NCBI GenBank assembly: GCA_902602515.1
Contig: CACKRG010000002.1
Span: 179,761 to 243,760 of the forward strand
Length of the DNA stretch: 64,000 nucleotides
From: an uncultured Alphaproteobacteria bacterium
GTDB taxonomy: Bacteria; Pseudomonadota; Alphaproteobacteria; HIMB59; GCA-002718135
Reading direction: 5' to 3'
Positions 38,683 through 48,653 of this stretch are shown here, piece by piece. Positions within the stretch are counted from its first letter, which is position 1. Every line of letters starts with the position of its first letter. The translations under genes were made by a program, and so were the position numbers. The notes under the pieces were generated by a model that was not told the origin of the DNA, made no database searches, and saw only the letters and a list, made by a program, of their open reading frames with translations.

Positions 38683-39895
38683 CGGGATTCATTTCCATAC
38701 CGGCAGGACTAATATTTCGTGGTAAAGGATTGTATTGTGATTCAAGATCTCGCGGTTTAGTTCTTTGAGTCATTCTATACAAACCAAAAAGTCCTAGCAG
38801 TCCATGTATTAAAAATAAATAAATGTAAAAACCTGCCGCTCCCAAAATTTCCATGAATCCAGAAACAAACAAAGGTCCGATAATTGATCCAATACCAATA
38901 AGTATACCAAAGGTTGCACTTGCTGATACTATCTCATTAGGTTGTAAGAAGTCATTTGTATGAGCAACCGTAAGTGAATACATTGGTAAAGATGCAATAG
39001 AAAAAAGACCAGTAAAAATTAAGAACAATGTTAGTGGCATAAAGTTTGCAAAAACAAAAAATAAACTCAAACCTGAAGCCATAAAAGAAACACCAATAAG
39101 AATAATACGTCTATCAATTCTATCGGACAAATATCCAATAGGCCATTGAGATAGGGCGCCAGCCGATGTTATAATCATCATATACAAAGAAATTTCAAAT
39201 AAGCTTAAATTAATAGATGATGCATAAATTGCACCGTACCCAAAAACCGCACTATGCGATAAACCCGTTGCTAATGCACCAACAAAACCTAAAGGTGAAA
39301 CAGTATAAAATTCTCTTAAAGAAAAAAATTTAGGACTTTCTGTATTAGGTTGTTTTGTTGAAGATAAAAGAATAGGAAGAAGTGCGAATGATAATAAGAT
39401 TGATACTAAAATAAATAAATCAACTTTAGCTGGATCACCTAAATTTAACAAAAATTGTCCTGCTCCAACAAACACAAATGTAATAATCATGTAAACGGAA
39501 AGTAATTGACCGCGTGTTTGATTAGTTGATTTTTCATTCAACCAACTCTCCATGATCACATAAATCCCAGCAAGACTTAAACCAGTTAATATTCGTATAA
39601 ACATCCATGAATAGGGGTGAACAAATACTGAGTGTAATAATATAGCAATTGAAGCAAGTGATGCTAAAGCAGCAAAAACTCTTATGTGACCAACACGTTG
39701 TAAAAAAATTGGAATTGTTAACGCGCCAGTTAAGTATCCAACGTAATAACCAGCTATAATAAGTCCAGATGCAAAAAAACTAAAACCTTCTAAAACAGAA
39801 CGAACACCGATTAGTGTTCCTTGCAAACCGTGACCAAGACTAATTAACGCAAAGCCGAAAAAAAGGGCCCAAGTGTTTTGTAGTACCTTAAACAT
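38657..39895 (-). CDS. MFS transporter (YcaD/UMF-like)
   Basis: A major facilitator with about 12 membrane segments (412 aa). The 1-2 loop region reads YYVGYLTGALTIPIFLQRVGHIR, and the 8-9 region has WPIGYLSDRIDRRIILIG, a good MFS motif A. It resembles the YcaD-like group whose substrates are mostly unknown. The C-terminal tail (about 385-412) is hydrophilic. No neighbour hints at a substrate. Confidence 0.82.
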   Translation of the reverse strand: MFKVLQNTWALFFGFALISLGHGLQGTLIGVRSVLEGFSFFASGLIIAGYYVGYLTGALTIPIFLQRVGHIRVFAALASLASIAILLHSVFVHPYSWMFIRILTGLSLAGIYVIMESWLNEKSTNQTRGQLLSVYMIITFVFVGAGQFLLNLGDPAKVDLFILVSILLSFALLPILLSSTKQPNTESPKFFSLREFYTVSPLGFVGALATGLSHSAVFGYGAIYASSINLSLFEISLYMMIITSAGALSQWPIGYLSDRIDRRIILIGVSFMASGLSLFFVFANFMPLTLFLIFTGLFSIASLPMYSLTVAHTNDFLQPNEIVSASATFGILIGIGSIIGPLFVSGFMEILGAAGFYIYLFLIHGLLGLFGLYRMTQRTKPRDLESQYNPLPRNISPAGMEMNPVTEPTEDE

Positions 39896-39917
39896 CTTCT
39901 AAATTTTTATTGAAATT

Positions 39918-40271
39918 TTAGTATTCTTCTTCGTTATCTTCTTTTGGCTTAATACCCTCTGCTATTGGATCGATTTCTGTTTCGTCCTCTAATAAAACAG
40001 TATCATCTTCTAGATTGTCTTCATTATTATCCAGATCCAAATTATCGATATCAAGATCATCATCTTTTTCTTTTGGTTTTGCAGGAATAGGATTTGTAAG
40101 AGGAGCAGCATTTGTGCTACCAGGCTTTCTACCACGTCTTGGTCTAGTCATAGTGGTGACTTCAATTTGTTTACCACATTCTGGACATTCAAGCTCTGTT
40201 CTTCCTAGGTCATAGTATTGCTTACTACACATCGGACAAATTCTTTTTAAACCCCAAGATTCCTTATACAT
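39918..40271 (-). CDS. FYDLN-acid family zinc-ribbon protein
   Basis: A 117-aa protein of the TIGR02300 type, found in Alphaproteobacteria. The N-terminal zinc ribbon has two CxxC pairs (CPMC and CPEC) around the QYYDLGR variant of the FYDLN motif. After a basic patch (RPRRGRKPG), the C-terminal half is very acidic and disordered (Asp/Glu-rich). Its function is not established. It starts 2 bp after the zf-CHCC gene stop. Confidence 0.88.
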   Translation of the reverse strand: MYKESWGLKRICPMCSKQYYDLGRTELECPECGKQIEVTTMTRPRRGRKPGSTNAAPLTNPIPAKPKEKDDDLDIDNLDLDNNEDNLEDDTVLLEDETEIDPIAEGIKPKEDNEEEY

Positions 40272-40273
40272 TT

Positions 40274-40444
40274 CTACTCTTCTTCTTTTATAAACATTTT
40301 ACCACAATAACCACAGACTATTTTGTTTTCATTATTGAAGGTATAATAAACAGCCGGATGTCCTAAACCATCTTCACCACCATCGCAAGAGATAGTTTGG
40401 GTTTTTCGGTCTACAATGAGAACATCCTCATCCATCAAGTTCAT
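40274..40444 (-). CDS. zf-CHCC zinc-finger protein (NDUFS6-like)
   Basis: A 56-aa gene read directly from the minus strand (ATG at 40444-40442, TAG at 40276-40274). It has the CHCC zinc finger pattern: Cys20 in SCDGG, His29 in GLGHP, then Cys44 and Cys47 in VCGYCGKMF, which matches the family's C-x8-H-x14-C-x2-C spacing. The family includes the mitochondrial complex I subunit NDUFS6 and small alphaproteobacterial proteins thought to support complex I. It is 2 bp upstream of the FYDLN gene, so the two are co-translated. Confidence 0.88.
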   Translation of the reverse strand: MNLMDEDVLIVDRKTQTISCDGGEDGLGHPAVYYTFNNENKIVCGYCGKMFIKEEE

Positions 40445-40480
40445 ATAAAATTTTAATACAAAAAGTCTATATTTTTTTGG

Positions 40481-41323
40481 TTAAAGAATCTGAAAATAAA
40501 CAACAGAAATACCTCCTACTATTAAAATTGAGGGTATTATTCGAGATTTTGCATTTCTCTCAAATAAGAAAACCATTCCTATAATTGTAGCAAAGACAAT
40601 GCTTATTTCTCTAATACTTGAGACATAAGCTATTTCTATAAATTGCATGCTCCAAACTACAATTGCGTAGCTACTTGTTGCAAATACACCAGCAGCAATA
40701 CCCGATCTAAAAGTGTAAGTTTCTCTTTTTCGTAAACCATCTTTAGATATCAAACCAATAATTAATAAAGGTATTCCATTAAGTGTGAAGAGCCAGTAAA
40801 TATATGAAAAACCATTTTCAGAAAGTCTAACCCCAACCCCATCAACTAAAGTGTATGCAGTAATTAGAATAGCGGTTGATATTGCGAGAGTAAAACCTCT
40901 GAAGTTAAAAGATAAATTTTTAGAATAAGAAATTAAAAATAATCCAATACAAACAATTAATATTCCAACAAAACCAGCAACACTAATATCGGAACTTAAA
41001 AATAAAATACTAATGATCGCTACAAACAAACATGAGCTTCCTCTAGAAATTGGATATATGTACGAAAGATCTCCGTATCTATAAGAATAAATTACATTTA
41101 ATCTATAAATGATATGAATTATTACGGTTGCAATTAAAAAATACCAAACTTCTAAAGTTGGAAATGGAACAGTAAATGTTAAAGGTAAAAAAATTGTAAC
41201 TTCTAAGACAGACGTTATACCCATTAACGATAATGGGTTCTTACTTGATTTTATAATAGCACTCCAAATAGCATGACATAGTGCTGAGAACAGAATTAGT
41301 AAGAAAATAAAATTAATTGACAA
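40481..41323 (-). CDS. EamA/DMT-family transporter
   Basis: A 280-aa membrane protein with about ten segments in two EamA repeats. It has SALCHAIWSAIIKSSKNPL at the start, YIYPISRGSSCLFVAI in repeat 1 and the repeat 2 block EISIVFATIIGMVFLFER. It is 20 bp downstream of the Ugp-like permease gene on the same strand and probably co-transcribed with the phosphonate-region transporter. It may export a product such as alanine or another amine, but this is only inferred. Confidence 0.8.
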   Translation of the reverse strand: MSINFIFLLILFSALCHAIWSAIIKSSKNPLSLMGITSVLEVTIFLPLTFTVPFPTLEVWYFLIATVIIHIIYRLNVIYSYRYGDLSYIYPISRGSSCLFVAIISILFLSSDISVAGFVGILIVCIGLFLISYSKNLSFNFRGFTLAISTAILITAYTLVDGVGVRLSENGFSYIYWLFTLNGIPLLIIGLISKDGLRKRETYTFRSGIAAGVFATSSYAIVVWSMQFIEIAYVSSIREISIVFATIIGMVFLFERNAKSRIIPSILIVGGISVVYFQIL

Positions 41324-41343
41324 AGTAATTGCTTGATATGAAT

Positions 41344-42237
41344 TTACTTCATTCCTGTCAAAGTAATTCCTTCAATAAATCTTTTTTGTGCAATTATAAA
41401 AGCAACAATCAGTGGAACTGTTACTGTGACTATTGAAGCCATCATTGGCCCAAACTCATCACTGTCTATACCTCCTCTAAATTCTCTTATTCCAAGAGGT
41501 GGTGTGAAAAGATCTCTGTTTCCTGTAATGACCATTCTTGGCCAGAAGTAATCATTCCAATGTGCAACAACTGAGAAAATTGCAAAAGCGAGTAACGCTG
41601 GTATTGCAGTTGGTAACATTACTTTCCAAACGATGGCATATTCACCCATGCCATCCATTCTGGCGGCATCAATTAATTCATCGGGCACAGTCATAAAAAA
41701 TTGCCTCATCAAAAAGATTCCAAACACCGATATTGTCCAGGGGAGTATTAAGGCGGAATAGGTGTCAACTAATCCTGCCTGGGCTAACATAACATATAAT
41801 GGAAGCGCAATTCCGTGAACTGGTATCAGCAAGCAAAATAAAACCATCGAGAAAACAAACTCTCGCCCGTAAAACCGTAACTTGGCGAGTGCATAGGCGC
41901 ATGGTAAGGCGACAAGAACCTGAATGATAAAGATTGATAATGTAACAATGACACCATTCATTAAGTATCTAGGAATAGGAGCTTTTTCAAAAGCAAACCA
42001 ATAGTTGTATTGATATGGTTTCATCGTACATGTTTCTTCTGAATAACCAGTTTTAACACATACGGGAAACGTTTGAGTTTCTTGTGCACCAATAAGACCA
42101 CCAGAAATTGATTGGATTTCTTGCTGAGACTTTAATGACATGGAAACCATCATATAAAAAGGGAGCATCACTACGATTGCGCCAATAATTAAGATTGCAT
42201 GCTTCCAACCTTCCCCAATATATTGTTTAGCTTCCAT
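41344..42237 (-). CDS. Ugp-like ABC transporter permease (UgpE-type)
   Basis: A 297-aa MalG/UgpE-type permease with six membrane segments and the EAA loop DAARMDGMGEYAIVWKVMLP. The first periplasmic loop is longer than usual and holds two cysteines (Cys60, Cys70), possibly a disulfide. With the next permease and the ATPase it forms one transporter; the likely binding protein is encoded at 47313-48566 on the other strand. The substrate is likely a phosphonate or phosphodiester given the neighbours. Confidence 0.88.
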   Translation of the reverse strand: MEAKQYIGEGWKHAILIIGAIVVMLPFYMMVSMSLKSQQEIQSISGGLIGAQETQTFPVCVKTGYSEETCTMKPYQYNYWFAFEKAPIPRYLMNGVIVTLSIFIIQVLVALPCAYALAKLRFYGREFVFSMVLFCLLIPVHGIALPLYVMLAQAGLVDTYSALILPWTISVFGIFLMRQFFMTVPDELIDAARMDGMGEYAIVWKVMLPTAIPALLAFAIFSVVAHWNDYFWPRMVITGNRDLFTPPLGIREFRGGIDSDEFGPMMASIVTVTVPLIVAFIIAQKRFIEGITLTGMK

Positions 42238-43193
42238 TAATAATGAACCCTCTTCTCAATGACATATCTTTGGAAAAACGTTAACACAAGAATAAACCCA
42301 ATAAAGACAACAGTGATTGCTGCACCGATACTTGTTAAGTTTTGTTGAATAGCTTTTTCAAAGATTGCATACATCATTACGTACGTTGTTTTTGATGGAC
42401 CACCTTTAGTAAGTATTTCGATGGTATCAAATACTTGAAACGTTCTAATGGTAGTAATAGTGACAACAAACAAAGTTGTTGGACCAAGCATTGGCCATGT
42501 AACAAGTTTAAATTGTTCCCATGTAGATTTTGCTCCATCCATTTCTGCAGCTTGGTATAACTCTCTTGGTATACTTGTTAAGCCAGCTAAATATAAAACC
42601 ATATTAAAACCAAAAGCCTGCCAAATTCCTATGAAACATACTGTCCAAATCGCAGTATTTTTTTGTTTTAACCAATATGGAAAATCCATGTTGTTTGCAC
42701 ATGCTACAGCATACCAACTTTCTTGTGAGTCTACCCACGGCAACCAATGAAAACCAAGAATGAATTCTCTAACTCCTCCACACCCATTTGCTAAAAAACT
42801 ATTTACAATTCCTAATGTTGGATGAAGAGTAAATTCCCATGCAATCGCCATTGCAAGAAGAGTAGCCATAACTGGAAGAAAGAAAATTGTTTTATATATA
42901 TCAGCGCCAAACCTTAGTGAATTTAAGAGCATAGCAGCACATAATCCAAGTACAACAGAAATTGGAACGACAACAATAACATACGTCGCTGTGGCCCAAA
43001 TCATTTTGACATATGTTTTGCGATTGAACATCTTATCATAATTTTCTAGTCCAACCCACTCGAATGTTTTGTTTCCTAAATTATAGTCAGTAAAGGAAAT
43101 TCCTCCTGCAAGAAAAAGAGGAAAGATTAAAATAATTATCATCAGTATGATTGCTGGTGCAATAAACCATATGTGAGCTTTTGAATTATGCAT
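42237..43193 (-). CDS. Ugp-like ABC transporter permease (UgpA-type)
   Basis: A 318-aa MalF/UgpA-type permease with six membrane segments and EAA loop QAAEMDGAKSTWEQFKLVTWP. It carries an inserted periplasmic loop between segments (about 136-178) that contains Cys138 and Cys165; UgpA proteins normally have a shorter loop here. Its stop/start overlap with the UgpE-type gene is 1 bp, and its start overlaps the ATPase by 8 bp. Confidence 0.88.
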   Translation of the reverse strand: MHNSKAHIWFIAPAIILMIIILIFPLFLAGGISFTDYNLGNKTFEWVGLENYDKMFNRKTYVKMIWATATYVIVVVPISVVLGLCAAMLLNSLRFGADIYKTIFFLPVMATLLAMAIAWEFTLHPTLGIVNSFLANGCGGVREFILGFHWLPWVDSQESWYAVACANNMDFPYWLKQKNTAIWTVCFIGIWQAFGFNMVLYLAGLTSIPRELYQAAEMDGAKSTWEQFKLVTWPMLGPTTLFVVTITTIRTFQVFDTIEILTKGGPSKTTYVMMYAIFEKAIQQNLTSIGAAITVVFIGFILVLTFFQRYVIEKRVHY

Positions 43194-44319
43194 TAGTAAA
43201 TTGAACCCTCATTCCTGCTTGATTAAATAGTAATGCTTTATCTGAAACTCTTTTAATATTTACATTAGAACCGTTTAAAATTTGGTGTGTAAATTGTGGT
43301 AAGCCCCTTACAATTATTTTATTTGAACCGTCTTCAATATTTACATGAAAGAAAATATCTGATCCTAAATTTTCTCTATATGCAACTGTTCCACTAAATG
43401 TATTTTCATTACTTTCATTTGTAATTTCTAAATGTTCTGGCCGAATGCCAATATGTAAATCTGTATTACTTTCTGAACTTTTTCTTTTTAGATTAACGTT
43501 GAGAAAACTTACCGTCCCACTAGAGTCTGCAGTTCCTTTAAATATATTTATTTTTGGACTTCCAACAAACTGAGCTACACTTAATGATGAAGGATTGTCA
43601 TATACTTCTTGAGGTGTATCAAGTTGTAATAAATTTCCATCAATCATCACAGCCATTCGAGAAGACATAGTTAACGCTTCTGCTTGATCATGTGTTACGT
43701 ATACAAAAGTAGTTTTAAGTGAATTATGAAGTTCAGATAGTTCAGATCGCATGTGAACTCTCAAAGCCGCATCTAAATTTGAAAGAGGCTCATCCATTAA
43801 AAAGGCAACAGGCTCTCTAACCATAGCACGACCAAGAGCAACTCTTTGTCTTTGACCACCTGACAATTGTCCTGGTTTTCTATCCAATAGTTCTGAAATT
43901 TTTAGAGTTTCAGAAGTTTTATTTACTAATTGATTTATAGATTCTGTTTTCTCTTTTTTGCTTGGAGAAAAATTACCGATTAATGGTAGTCTTTCAAATG
44001 CATTATAATCCCTTAGTCTTAATGGAGTTTCTAAATTTCTTCTTACTGTGAGATGAGGATAAAGAGCATATGATTGGAAGACCATTGCCAAATCTCTTTC
44101 ACTGGCTCTAACTCTATTTACATTTTTATTATCTATTAATACATCACCTGAAGTCTGCTGTTCCAATCCTGCAATAATTCTAAGTAACGTAGATTTACCA
44201 CAACCAGATGGACCAACTAATGTTAAGAATTCTCCATCTTTTATATCAACATTCAAATTATTAAGTACTTGTGTATACCCAAATGATTTTGAAATATTTT
44301 TAAGTGATATTGTCCCCAC
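43186..44319 (-). CDS. Ugp/MsmK-type ABC transporter ATPase
   Basis: The ATP-hydrolysing subunit (377 aa) of a carbohydrate/glycerophosphate-type transporter: Walker A GPSGCGKST, signature LSGGQRQRVA, Walker B AFLMDEPLSNLDA, and a C-terminal TOBE/OB region with HIGIRPEHL. It is the only ATPase in a region with two complete Ugp-like binding-protein/permease sets, so it may serve both. A linker (about 110-130) between the Q-loop and the signature motif is somewhat extended. It starts divergently from phnA across 176 bp. Confidence 0.9.
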   Translation of the reverse strand: MGTISLKNISKSFGYTQVLNNLNVDIKDGEFLTLVGPSGCGKSTLLRIIAGLEQQTSGDVLIDNKNVNRVRASERDLAMVFQSYALYPHLTVRRNLETPLRLRDYNAFERLPLIGNFSPSKKEKTESINQLVNKTSETLKISELLDRKPGQLSGGQRQRVALGRAMVREPVAFLMDEPLSNLDAALRVHMRSELSELHNSLKTTFVYVTHDQAEALTMSSRMAVMIDGNLLQLDTPQEVYDNPSSLSVAQFVGSPKINIFKGTADSSGTVSFLNVNLKRKSSESNTDLHIGIRPEHLEITNESNENTFSGTVAYRENLGSDIFFHVNIEDGSNKIIVRGLPQFTHQILNGSNVNIKRVSDKALLFNQAGMRVQFTNA

Positions 44320-44495
44320 TCATTCCCCCTGTATCTTAATTTTAATCTACAAAATTTTATTAAACTTGAGAATATTTTAAATCTATTTATTTCAGTTTTA
44401 TTTCAATTTTATTAACAAATATTCAAATTATGATTGAGTTTAACTAGCAGATAACTATAAATTCGTATTTTTAATAATATATATTAGTTGAAATC

Positions 44496-45737
44496 GTGTC
44501 CGATAATTTAGAAATTAATAATAGAGAATATCCAAGCTCTTTCTCAAAAACTGCTATTGTTATATGCCTTGATGGTAGTCAAAAAGAGTATCTCGAAGAA
44601 GCATCAAAATTTAACCTTACACCAAATCTTGATAAATTAATTGCAAGTGGTGAAAATCTACTAGTTCACAGTGCTATTCCAAGTTTTACAAATCCTAATA
44701 ATATTTCGATTGTGACAGGCCAACCAAGTTCTGTACACGGTATATGCGGAAACTTCTTTTATACACCTGAGACGGGTGAGGAAGTAATGATGAATGACCC
44801 AAAATATATGCGAGCACCAACTATTTTTGAAAAATTTTACAATTCTGGTTCTAAAATTGCTCTTGTTACTGCAAAAGACAAGTTGAGAACACTTTTAGGA
44901 AACGGATTAAGTTTTGATGATGAGAGAGCTATTTGTTTTTCTGCTGAAAAATCTGATCAAGCAACAAAAGATCTCAATGGTATAGATAATGTAAACGATT
45001 GGTTGGGGATGCCAGTGCCAGAAGTATATTCTGAAGGACTTTCTGAATTTGTAATGGCTGCAGGTGTAAAGCTTCTTGAAGAGTTCAAACCAAATATCAT
45101 GTATTTATCGACAACGGATTATATTCAACACAAATATGCACCAGGAAATGAAACAGCAAATAAATTTTATGCAATGTTTGATAAATATATTGGTCTTTTA
45201 AATAAGGAGAATGTTTCTATAATCATCACAGCAGATCATGGGATGAAACCAAAATCAAAAGAAGATGGCTCACCTAATGCAATATTTTTACAAGATTATT
45301 TAGATAAAAAATTTGAACCAAACATGGCTAAAGTCATCCTACCAATTACAGATCCATATGTCGTTCATCATGGTTCACTTGGTTCTTTTGCAACAATTTA
45401 TTTAGAAGACAAGAGCAAGGTTGATTTAGTTGTAAACGCTATTCAAGAAATAAAAGATATAGAAGTTGTTTTAACAAAAGATGAAGGATGTTCTACTTAT
45501 AATTTACCTCCTGATAGAATGGGGGATATTATATGTATGTCTTCAGAATTTATGACTATTGGTTCATCGGAAGATAAACACAATCTTTCTGGATTAAATG
45601 AACCTTTACGTTCTCATGGAGGACTCCATGAAAGAGAAGTTCCATTCATATCAAATTTAAAATTACAAAACTTAGATACTAGCAAACAATTATATAACTA
45701 TGATGCATTTTATTATGCAATAAATGGAGCCCTATGA
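44496..45737 (+). CDS. phnA: Phosphonoacetate hydrolase
   Basis: It splits phosphonoacetate into acetate and phosphate, the last step of the PhnWYA route. It belongs to the alkaline phosphatase superfamily (413 aa). The two-zinc site is complete: Asp26 (CLDGS), nucleophile Thr65 (SFTNPN), Asp208 and His212 (TTDYIQH), Asp247 and His248 (TADHG), and His374 (RSHGG). The start is GTG. It is translationally coupled to phnY (4-bp overlap), the next enzyme back in the pathway. Confidence 0.93.
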   Translation: MSDNLEINNREYPSSFSKTAIVICLDGSQKEYLEEASKFNLTPNLDKLIASGENLLVHSAIPSFTNPNNISIVTGQPSSVHGICGNFFYTPETGEEVMMNDPKYMRAPTIFEKFYNSGSKIALVTAKDKLRTLLGNGLSFDDERAICFSAEKSDQATKDLNGIDNVNDWLGMPVPEVYSEGLSEFVMAAGVKLLEEFKPNIMYLSTTDYIQHKYAPGNETANKFYAMFDKYIGLLNKENVSIIITADHGMKPKSKEDGSPNAIFLQDYLDKKFEPNMAKVILPITDPYVVHHGSLGSFATIYLEDKSKVDLVVNAIQEIKDIEVVLTKDEGCSTYNLPPDRMGDIICMSSEFMTIGSSEDKHNLSGLNEPLRSHGGLHEREVPFISNLKLQNLDTSKQLYNYDAFYYAINGAL

Positions 45738-47176
45738 TGCACAAAAAAATGATTAATGAAGCAATGCGTATTGCTGGAGAAAAAGTTACTTCAGATAAAA
45801 CAATAAATGTTGAGTACCCTTTCACAGGTGAAGTAATCGGAACTGTTCCTGCCGGTACTGCAGAGCATGCAAGAAAGGCTTTAGATATTGCTGCAAATTA
45901 CCAACCTAAACTTACAAGATACGAGAGACAAAAAATTCTTCAAACTGCTGCAGAAGTACTTGTTAAAAGAAAAGAAGAAATTTCTGATATTATTACTTTA
46001 GAACTTGGTATTTCAAAACAAGATTCTCTATACGAAGTAGGAAGAGCTTTTGATGTATTTTCATTAACAGCTCAACTTTGTATTCTTGATGATGGAGAAA
46101 TATTTTCTTGTGATTTAACTCCACATGGAAAAGCGAGAAAAATATTTACCATAAGAGAGCCCTTAACGGCAATTTCAGCAATCACTCCATTTAATCACCC
46201 TTTGAATATGGTAGCGCATAAAATTGCTCCTTCAATTGCAACTAATAATTGTACAGTATGTAAGCAGACAGAATTAACACCTTTAACAGCAATGGTACTC
46301 GCTGATGTTTTATATGAAGCAGGTCTGCCACCAGAAATGTTTTCAGTTGTAACTGGATGGCCTCAAGATATCGGATCAGAAATGATCAAGAATCCAAATA
46401 TTGATCTCATTACTTTTACAGGTAGTGTAGGTGTAGGAAAATTAATTGCTGAACAAGCTGGATACAAAAGAACAGTTCTTGAGCTAGGTGGTAATGATCC
46501 ATTAATTGTTTTAAATGACTTAGATGCTGATGATCTTAAAAAAGCTGTTGAGCTAGCTGTTACGGGAGCAACAAAAAATTCTGGTCAACGTTGTACAGCT
46601 GTTAAAAGAATACTGGTTCAAGAATCTATTGCAGATCAATTTGTTGAAATGGCTCTTGAGCGTGCTAAGAAAATTAAATTTGGTGATCCTATGAATATGG
46701 AAACAGACTTAGGTACAGTTGTTAATGCTCAAGCTGCAGAACTTTTTGATAAAAGAGTTTCTATGGCTGAAGAAGACGGCGCAAAAATTTTATATCACCC
46801 TGGAAGAAAGGGTGCTTTGTTACCTCCAATAGTTGTAGATCATGTTGATCCTAAAAGTGAATTAGTTTTAGAAGAAACATTTGGTCCAGTTATCCCAATC
46901 ATTCGTGTGCCTAATGACGATGAAGCTGTAATGAAAATATCTAATTCAACCGCATTCGGATTATCATCTGGTGTATGTACAAATAACTTCATGCGAGCAA
47001 AAAAATATATTCAAGGTTTAAATGTTGGCACTGTAAATATTTGGGAGGTTCCAGGTTATAGAATTGAAATGTCTCCTTTTGGAGGAATTAAAGATTCAGG
47101 TCTTGGTTACAAAGAGGGTGTTATTGAAGCAATGAAAAGTTTTACTAATGTAAAAACCTTTTCGCTACCTTGGTAA
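45734..47176 (+). CDS. phnY: Phosphonoacetaldehyde dehydrogenase
   Basis: An NAD-dependent aldehyde dehydrogenase (480 aa) that oxidises phosphonoacetaldehyde to phosphonoacetate. Catalytic Cys287 is in [11 protein letters not shown], general base Glu250 in LELGGNDP, Asn154 in TPFNHP, and Lys177 in CKQTE. The name rests on the family resemblance plus its 4-bp overlap with phnA and the nearby phnW; without this setting it would be a generic dehydrogenase. Two ATG codons in tandem form the start. Confidence 0.92.
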   Translation: MMHKKMINEAMRIAGEKVTSDKTINVEYPFTGEVIGTVPAGTAEHARKALDIAANYQPKLTRYERQKILQTAAEVLVKRKEEISDIITLELGISKQDSLYEVGRAFDVFSLTAQLCILDDGEIFSCDLTPHGKARKIFTIREPLTAISAITPFNHPLNMVAHKIAPSIATNNCTVCKQTELTPLTAMVLADVLYEAGLPPEMFSVVTGWPQDIGSEMIKNPNIDLITFTGSVGVGKLIAEQAGYKRTVLELGGNDPLIVLNDLDADDLKKAVELAVTGATKNSGQRCTAVKRILVQESIADQFVEMALERAKKIKFGDPMNMETDLGTVVNAQAAELFDKRVSMAEEDGAKILYHPGRKGALLPPIVVDHVDPKSELVLEETFGPVIPIIRVPNDDEAVMKISNSTAFGLSSGVCTNNFMRAKKYIQGLNVGTVNIWEVPGYRIEMSPFGGIKDSGLGYKEGVIEAMKSFTNVKTFSLPW

Positions 47177-47312
47177 ATAAACCAGTTTTTCTCTAATTTT
47201 TTTATTTCTGTGGAAAAATAAGCTTATTTTTTAGTAATATTTTCGTAATAAAATTGTAACCCTTTGAGGCTACGTGTTAGATTAATTATTATATTTGAAT
47301 CGGAGGGATTAA

Positions 47313-48566
47313 ATGAAAAAATTAATTACAGGATTGGCTGCCGTATTAGCTTTTGGTTTTTATGGTTCTGTTAATTCAGCTAAGTCTATTGAAATAGAAG
47401 TAGCTTATCCTTATTCAGGATTATTCGATGTAACGTTTCAAGCTATTATGCCAGAGTTTGAAAAAGCACATCCAGATATTCAAGTTAAATTTAGAGCAAC
47501 TTATGAAAACTATGAGGATGCAACTGCAACAATCTTCAGAGAGTCTACTTCAGGTAATTTACCAGATGTAACAATGCAAGGTCTTAACAGACAAGCACCT
47601 CTAGTTGACAAAGGTATTGCTAAGTCTTTAGAGCCATTTATTGCAAAAGAAGCTGCTTTTGAAAAAGATGGTTACCATTCTGCTATGTTAAGTCTTTCAA
47701 CATTTGGTGGTGAAGTTTATGGATTACCATTTTCTGTATCAACGCCAGTTGGATATTATAACATGGATTTATTAGCTGAAGCAGGTGTAAATAGTATTCC
47801 AACTAACTGGGACGAAGTTATTGCAGCATGTAATAAATTGGAAGCAGCAGGTAAAGGAACTTTATACTTTGGTTGGAACATCACAGGTAACTGGTTCCAC
47901 CAAGCATTAATGCACACTCAGAATGTTCCAATGGTTAAAGATGGAGCTGTAAATATGGGTGGTGATGCAGGACTTGCAACGTTAGAGCAAATGAAAGCAA
48001 TCATGAGCGGATGTAATATGCCAAACTATTCAATTGCTGATGGTCAAGCTGCGTTTAACGCAGGTACTATTGGTATGATGTTCTGGTCTACTTCAAGCTT
48101 GGGTTCAGTTAATGCTGCAAAGGCAGACTTTGTTTTAAAAACTGCACCATTCCCTGGAATGGCTGGAGTTAACAATGGAACACCAGCAAGATTACCAGCA
48201 GGTGGAAACGCTGCAATGTTAGTGTCTACATCTGATGATCCAGCAAGAGTTGATGCTGCATGGACTTTCTTAAAGTTCATTACATCAGGTATCGGTGCTG
48301 CATTAGTTGCTGAAACAACTGGATATGTTCCACCAAACAAAGCAGCGAATGAATTATTAGGTGATTTCTATAGTAAAAACCCTAATAAACTTACTGCAGT
48401 TGAACAACTTCCACTTCTTGCAGATTGGTTTGCATATCCTGGAGAAAATGGATTAGCTGTTACACAGGTAATCTATGATTACACAGAAGAAATTGCTACA
48501 GGCGACGCTGATGATATGGGTGATCTCCAAGAAGAAATGATGGAAGAAATAAACGATCTTATGTAA
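47313..48566 (+). CDS. Ugp-like ABC substrate-binding protein (set 1)
   Basis: A family 1 extracellular solute-binding protein (417 aa) with a signal peptide (about 1-22) and strong Shine-Dalgarno (CGGAGGG). The mature start IEIEVAYPYSGLFDVTFQAIMPEFEKAHPDI and the late block LPAGGNAAMLVST are UgpB-like. It is separated from phnY by 136 bp, so it probably has its own promoter. The partner permeases and ATPase are likely those at 41344-44319. A strong terminator follows. Confidence 0.87.
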   Translation: MKKLITGLAAVLAFGFYGSVNSAKSIEIEVAYPYSGLFDVTFQAIMPEFEKAHPDIQVKFRATYENYEDATATIFRESTSGNLPDVTMQGLNRQAPLVDKGIAKSLEPFIAKEAAFEKDGYHSAMLSLSTFGGEVYGLPFSVSTPVGYYNMDLLAEAGVNSIPTNWDEVIAACNKLEAAGKGTLYFGWNITGNWFHQALMHTQNVPMVKDGAVNMGGDAGLATLEQMKAIMSGCNMPNYSIADGQAAFNAGTIGMMFWSTSSLGSVNAAKADFVLKTAPFPGMAGVNNGTPARLPAGGNAAMLVSTSDDPARVDAAWTFLKFITSGIGAALVAETTGYVPPNKAANELLGDFYSKNPNKLTAVEQLPLLADWFAYPGENGLAVTQVIYDYTEEIATGDADDMGDLQEEMMEEINDLM

Positions 48567-48596
48567 TTTGAGATTATTTATTATTAACTTTTTATT

Positions 48597-48625
48597 ACAG
48601 CGGCTTTATAAAAGCCGCTGTTTTA
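48597..48625 (+). terminator. Rho-independent terminator after SBP set 1
   Basis: CAGCGGCTT (48598-48606) pairs with AAGCCGCTG (48612-48620), with flanking A-T pairs, a 3-nt loop and a following TTTTATTTT. It lies between the binding-protein gene and the MetE-like gene. It may be partly leaky, as often seen after transporter binding-protein genes, because no separate promoter is obvious for the next gene. Confidence 0.85.
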
Positions 48626-48653
48626 TTTTAAATTTAAATGGGAGTAAAAATAG

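Noticed and set aside
44320..44495. Possible Pho box in the divergent promoter between the Ugp-like ATPase and phnA.
   Set aside because: No CTGTCAT-type direct repeat with the right spacing is visible; the region is plain A/T-rich sequence.
47214..47231. Palindrome AAAAATAAGCTTATTTTT between phnY and the binding-protein gene, considered as a terminator or operator.
   Set aside because: It is almost all A/T, so pairing would be weak and such palindromes arise often by chance in this composition.
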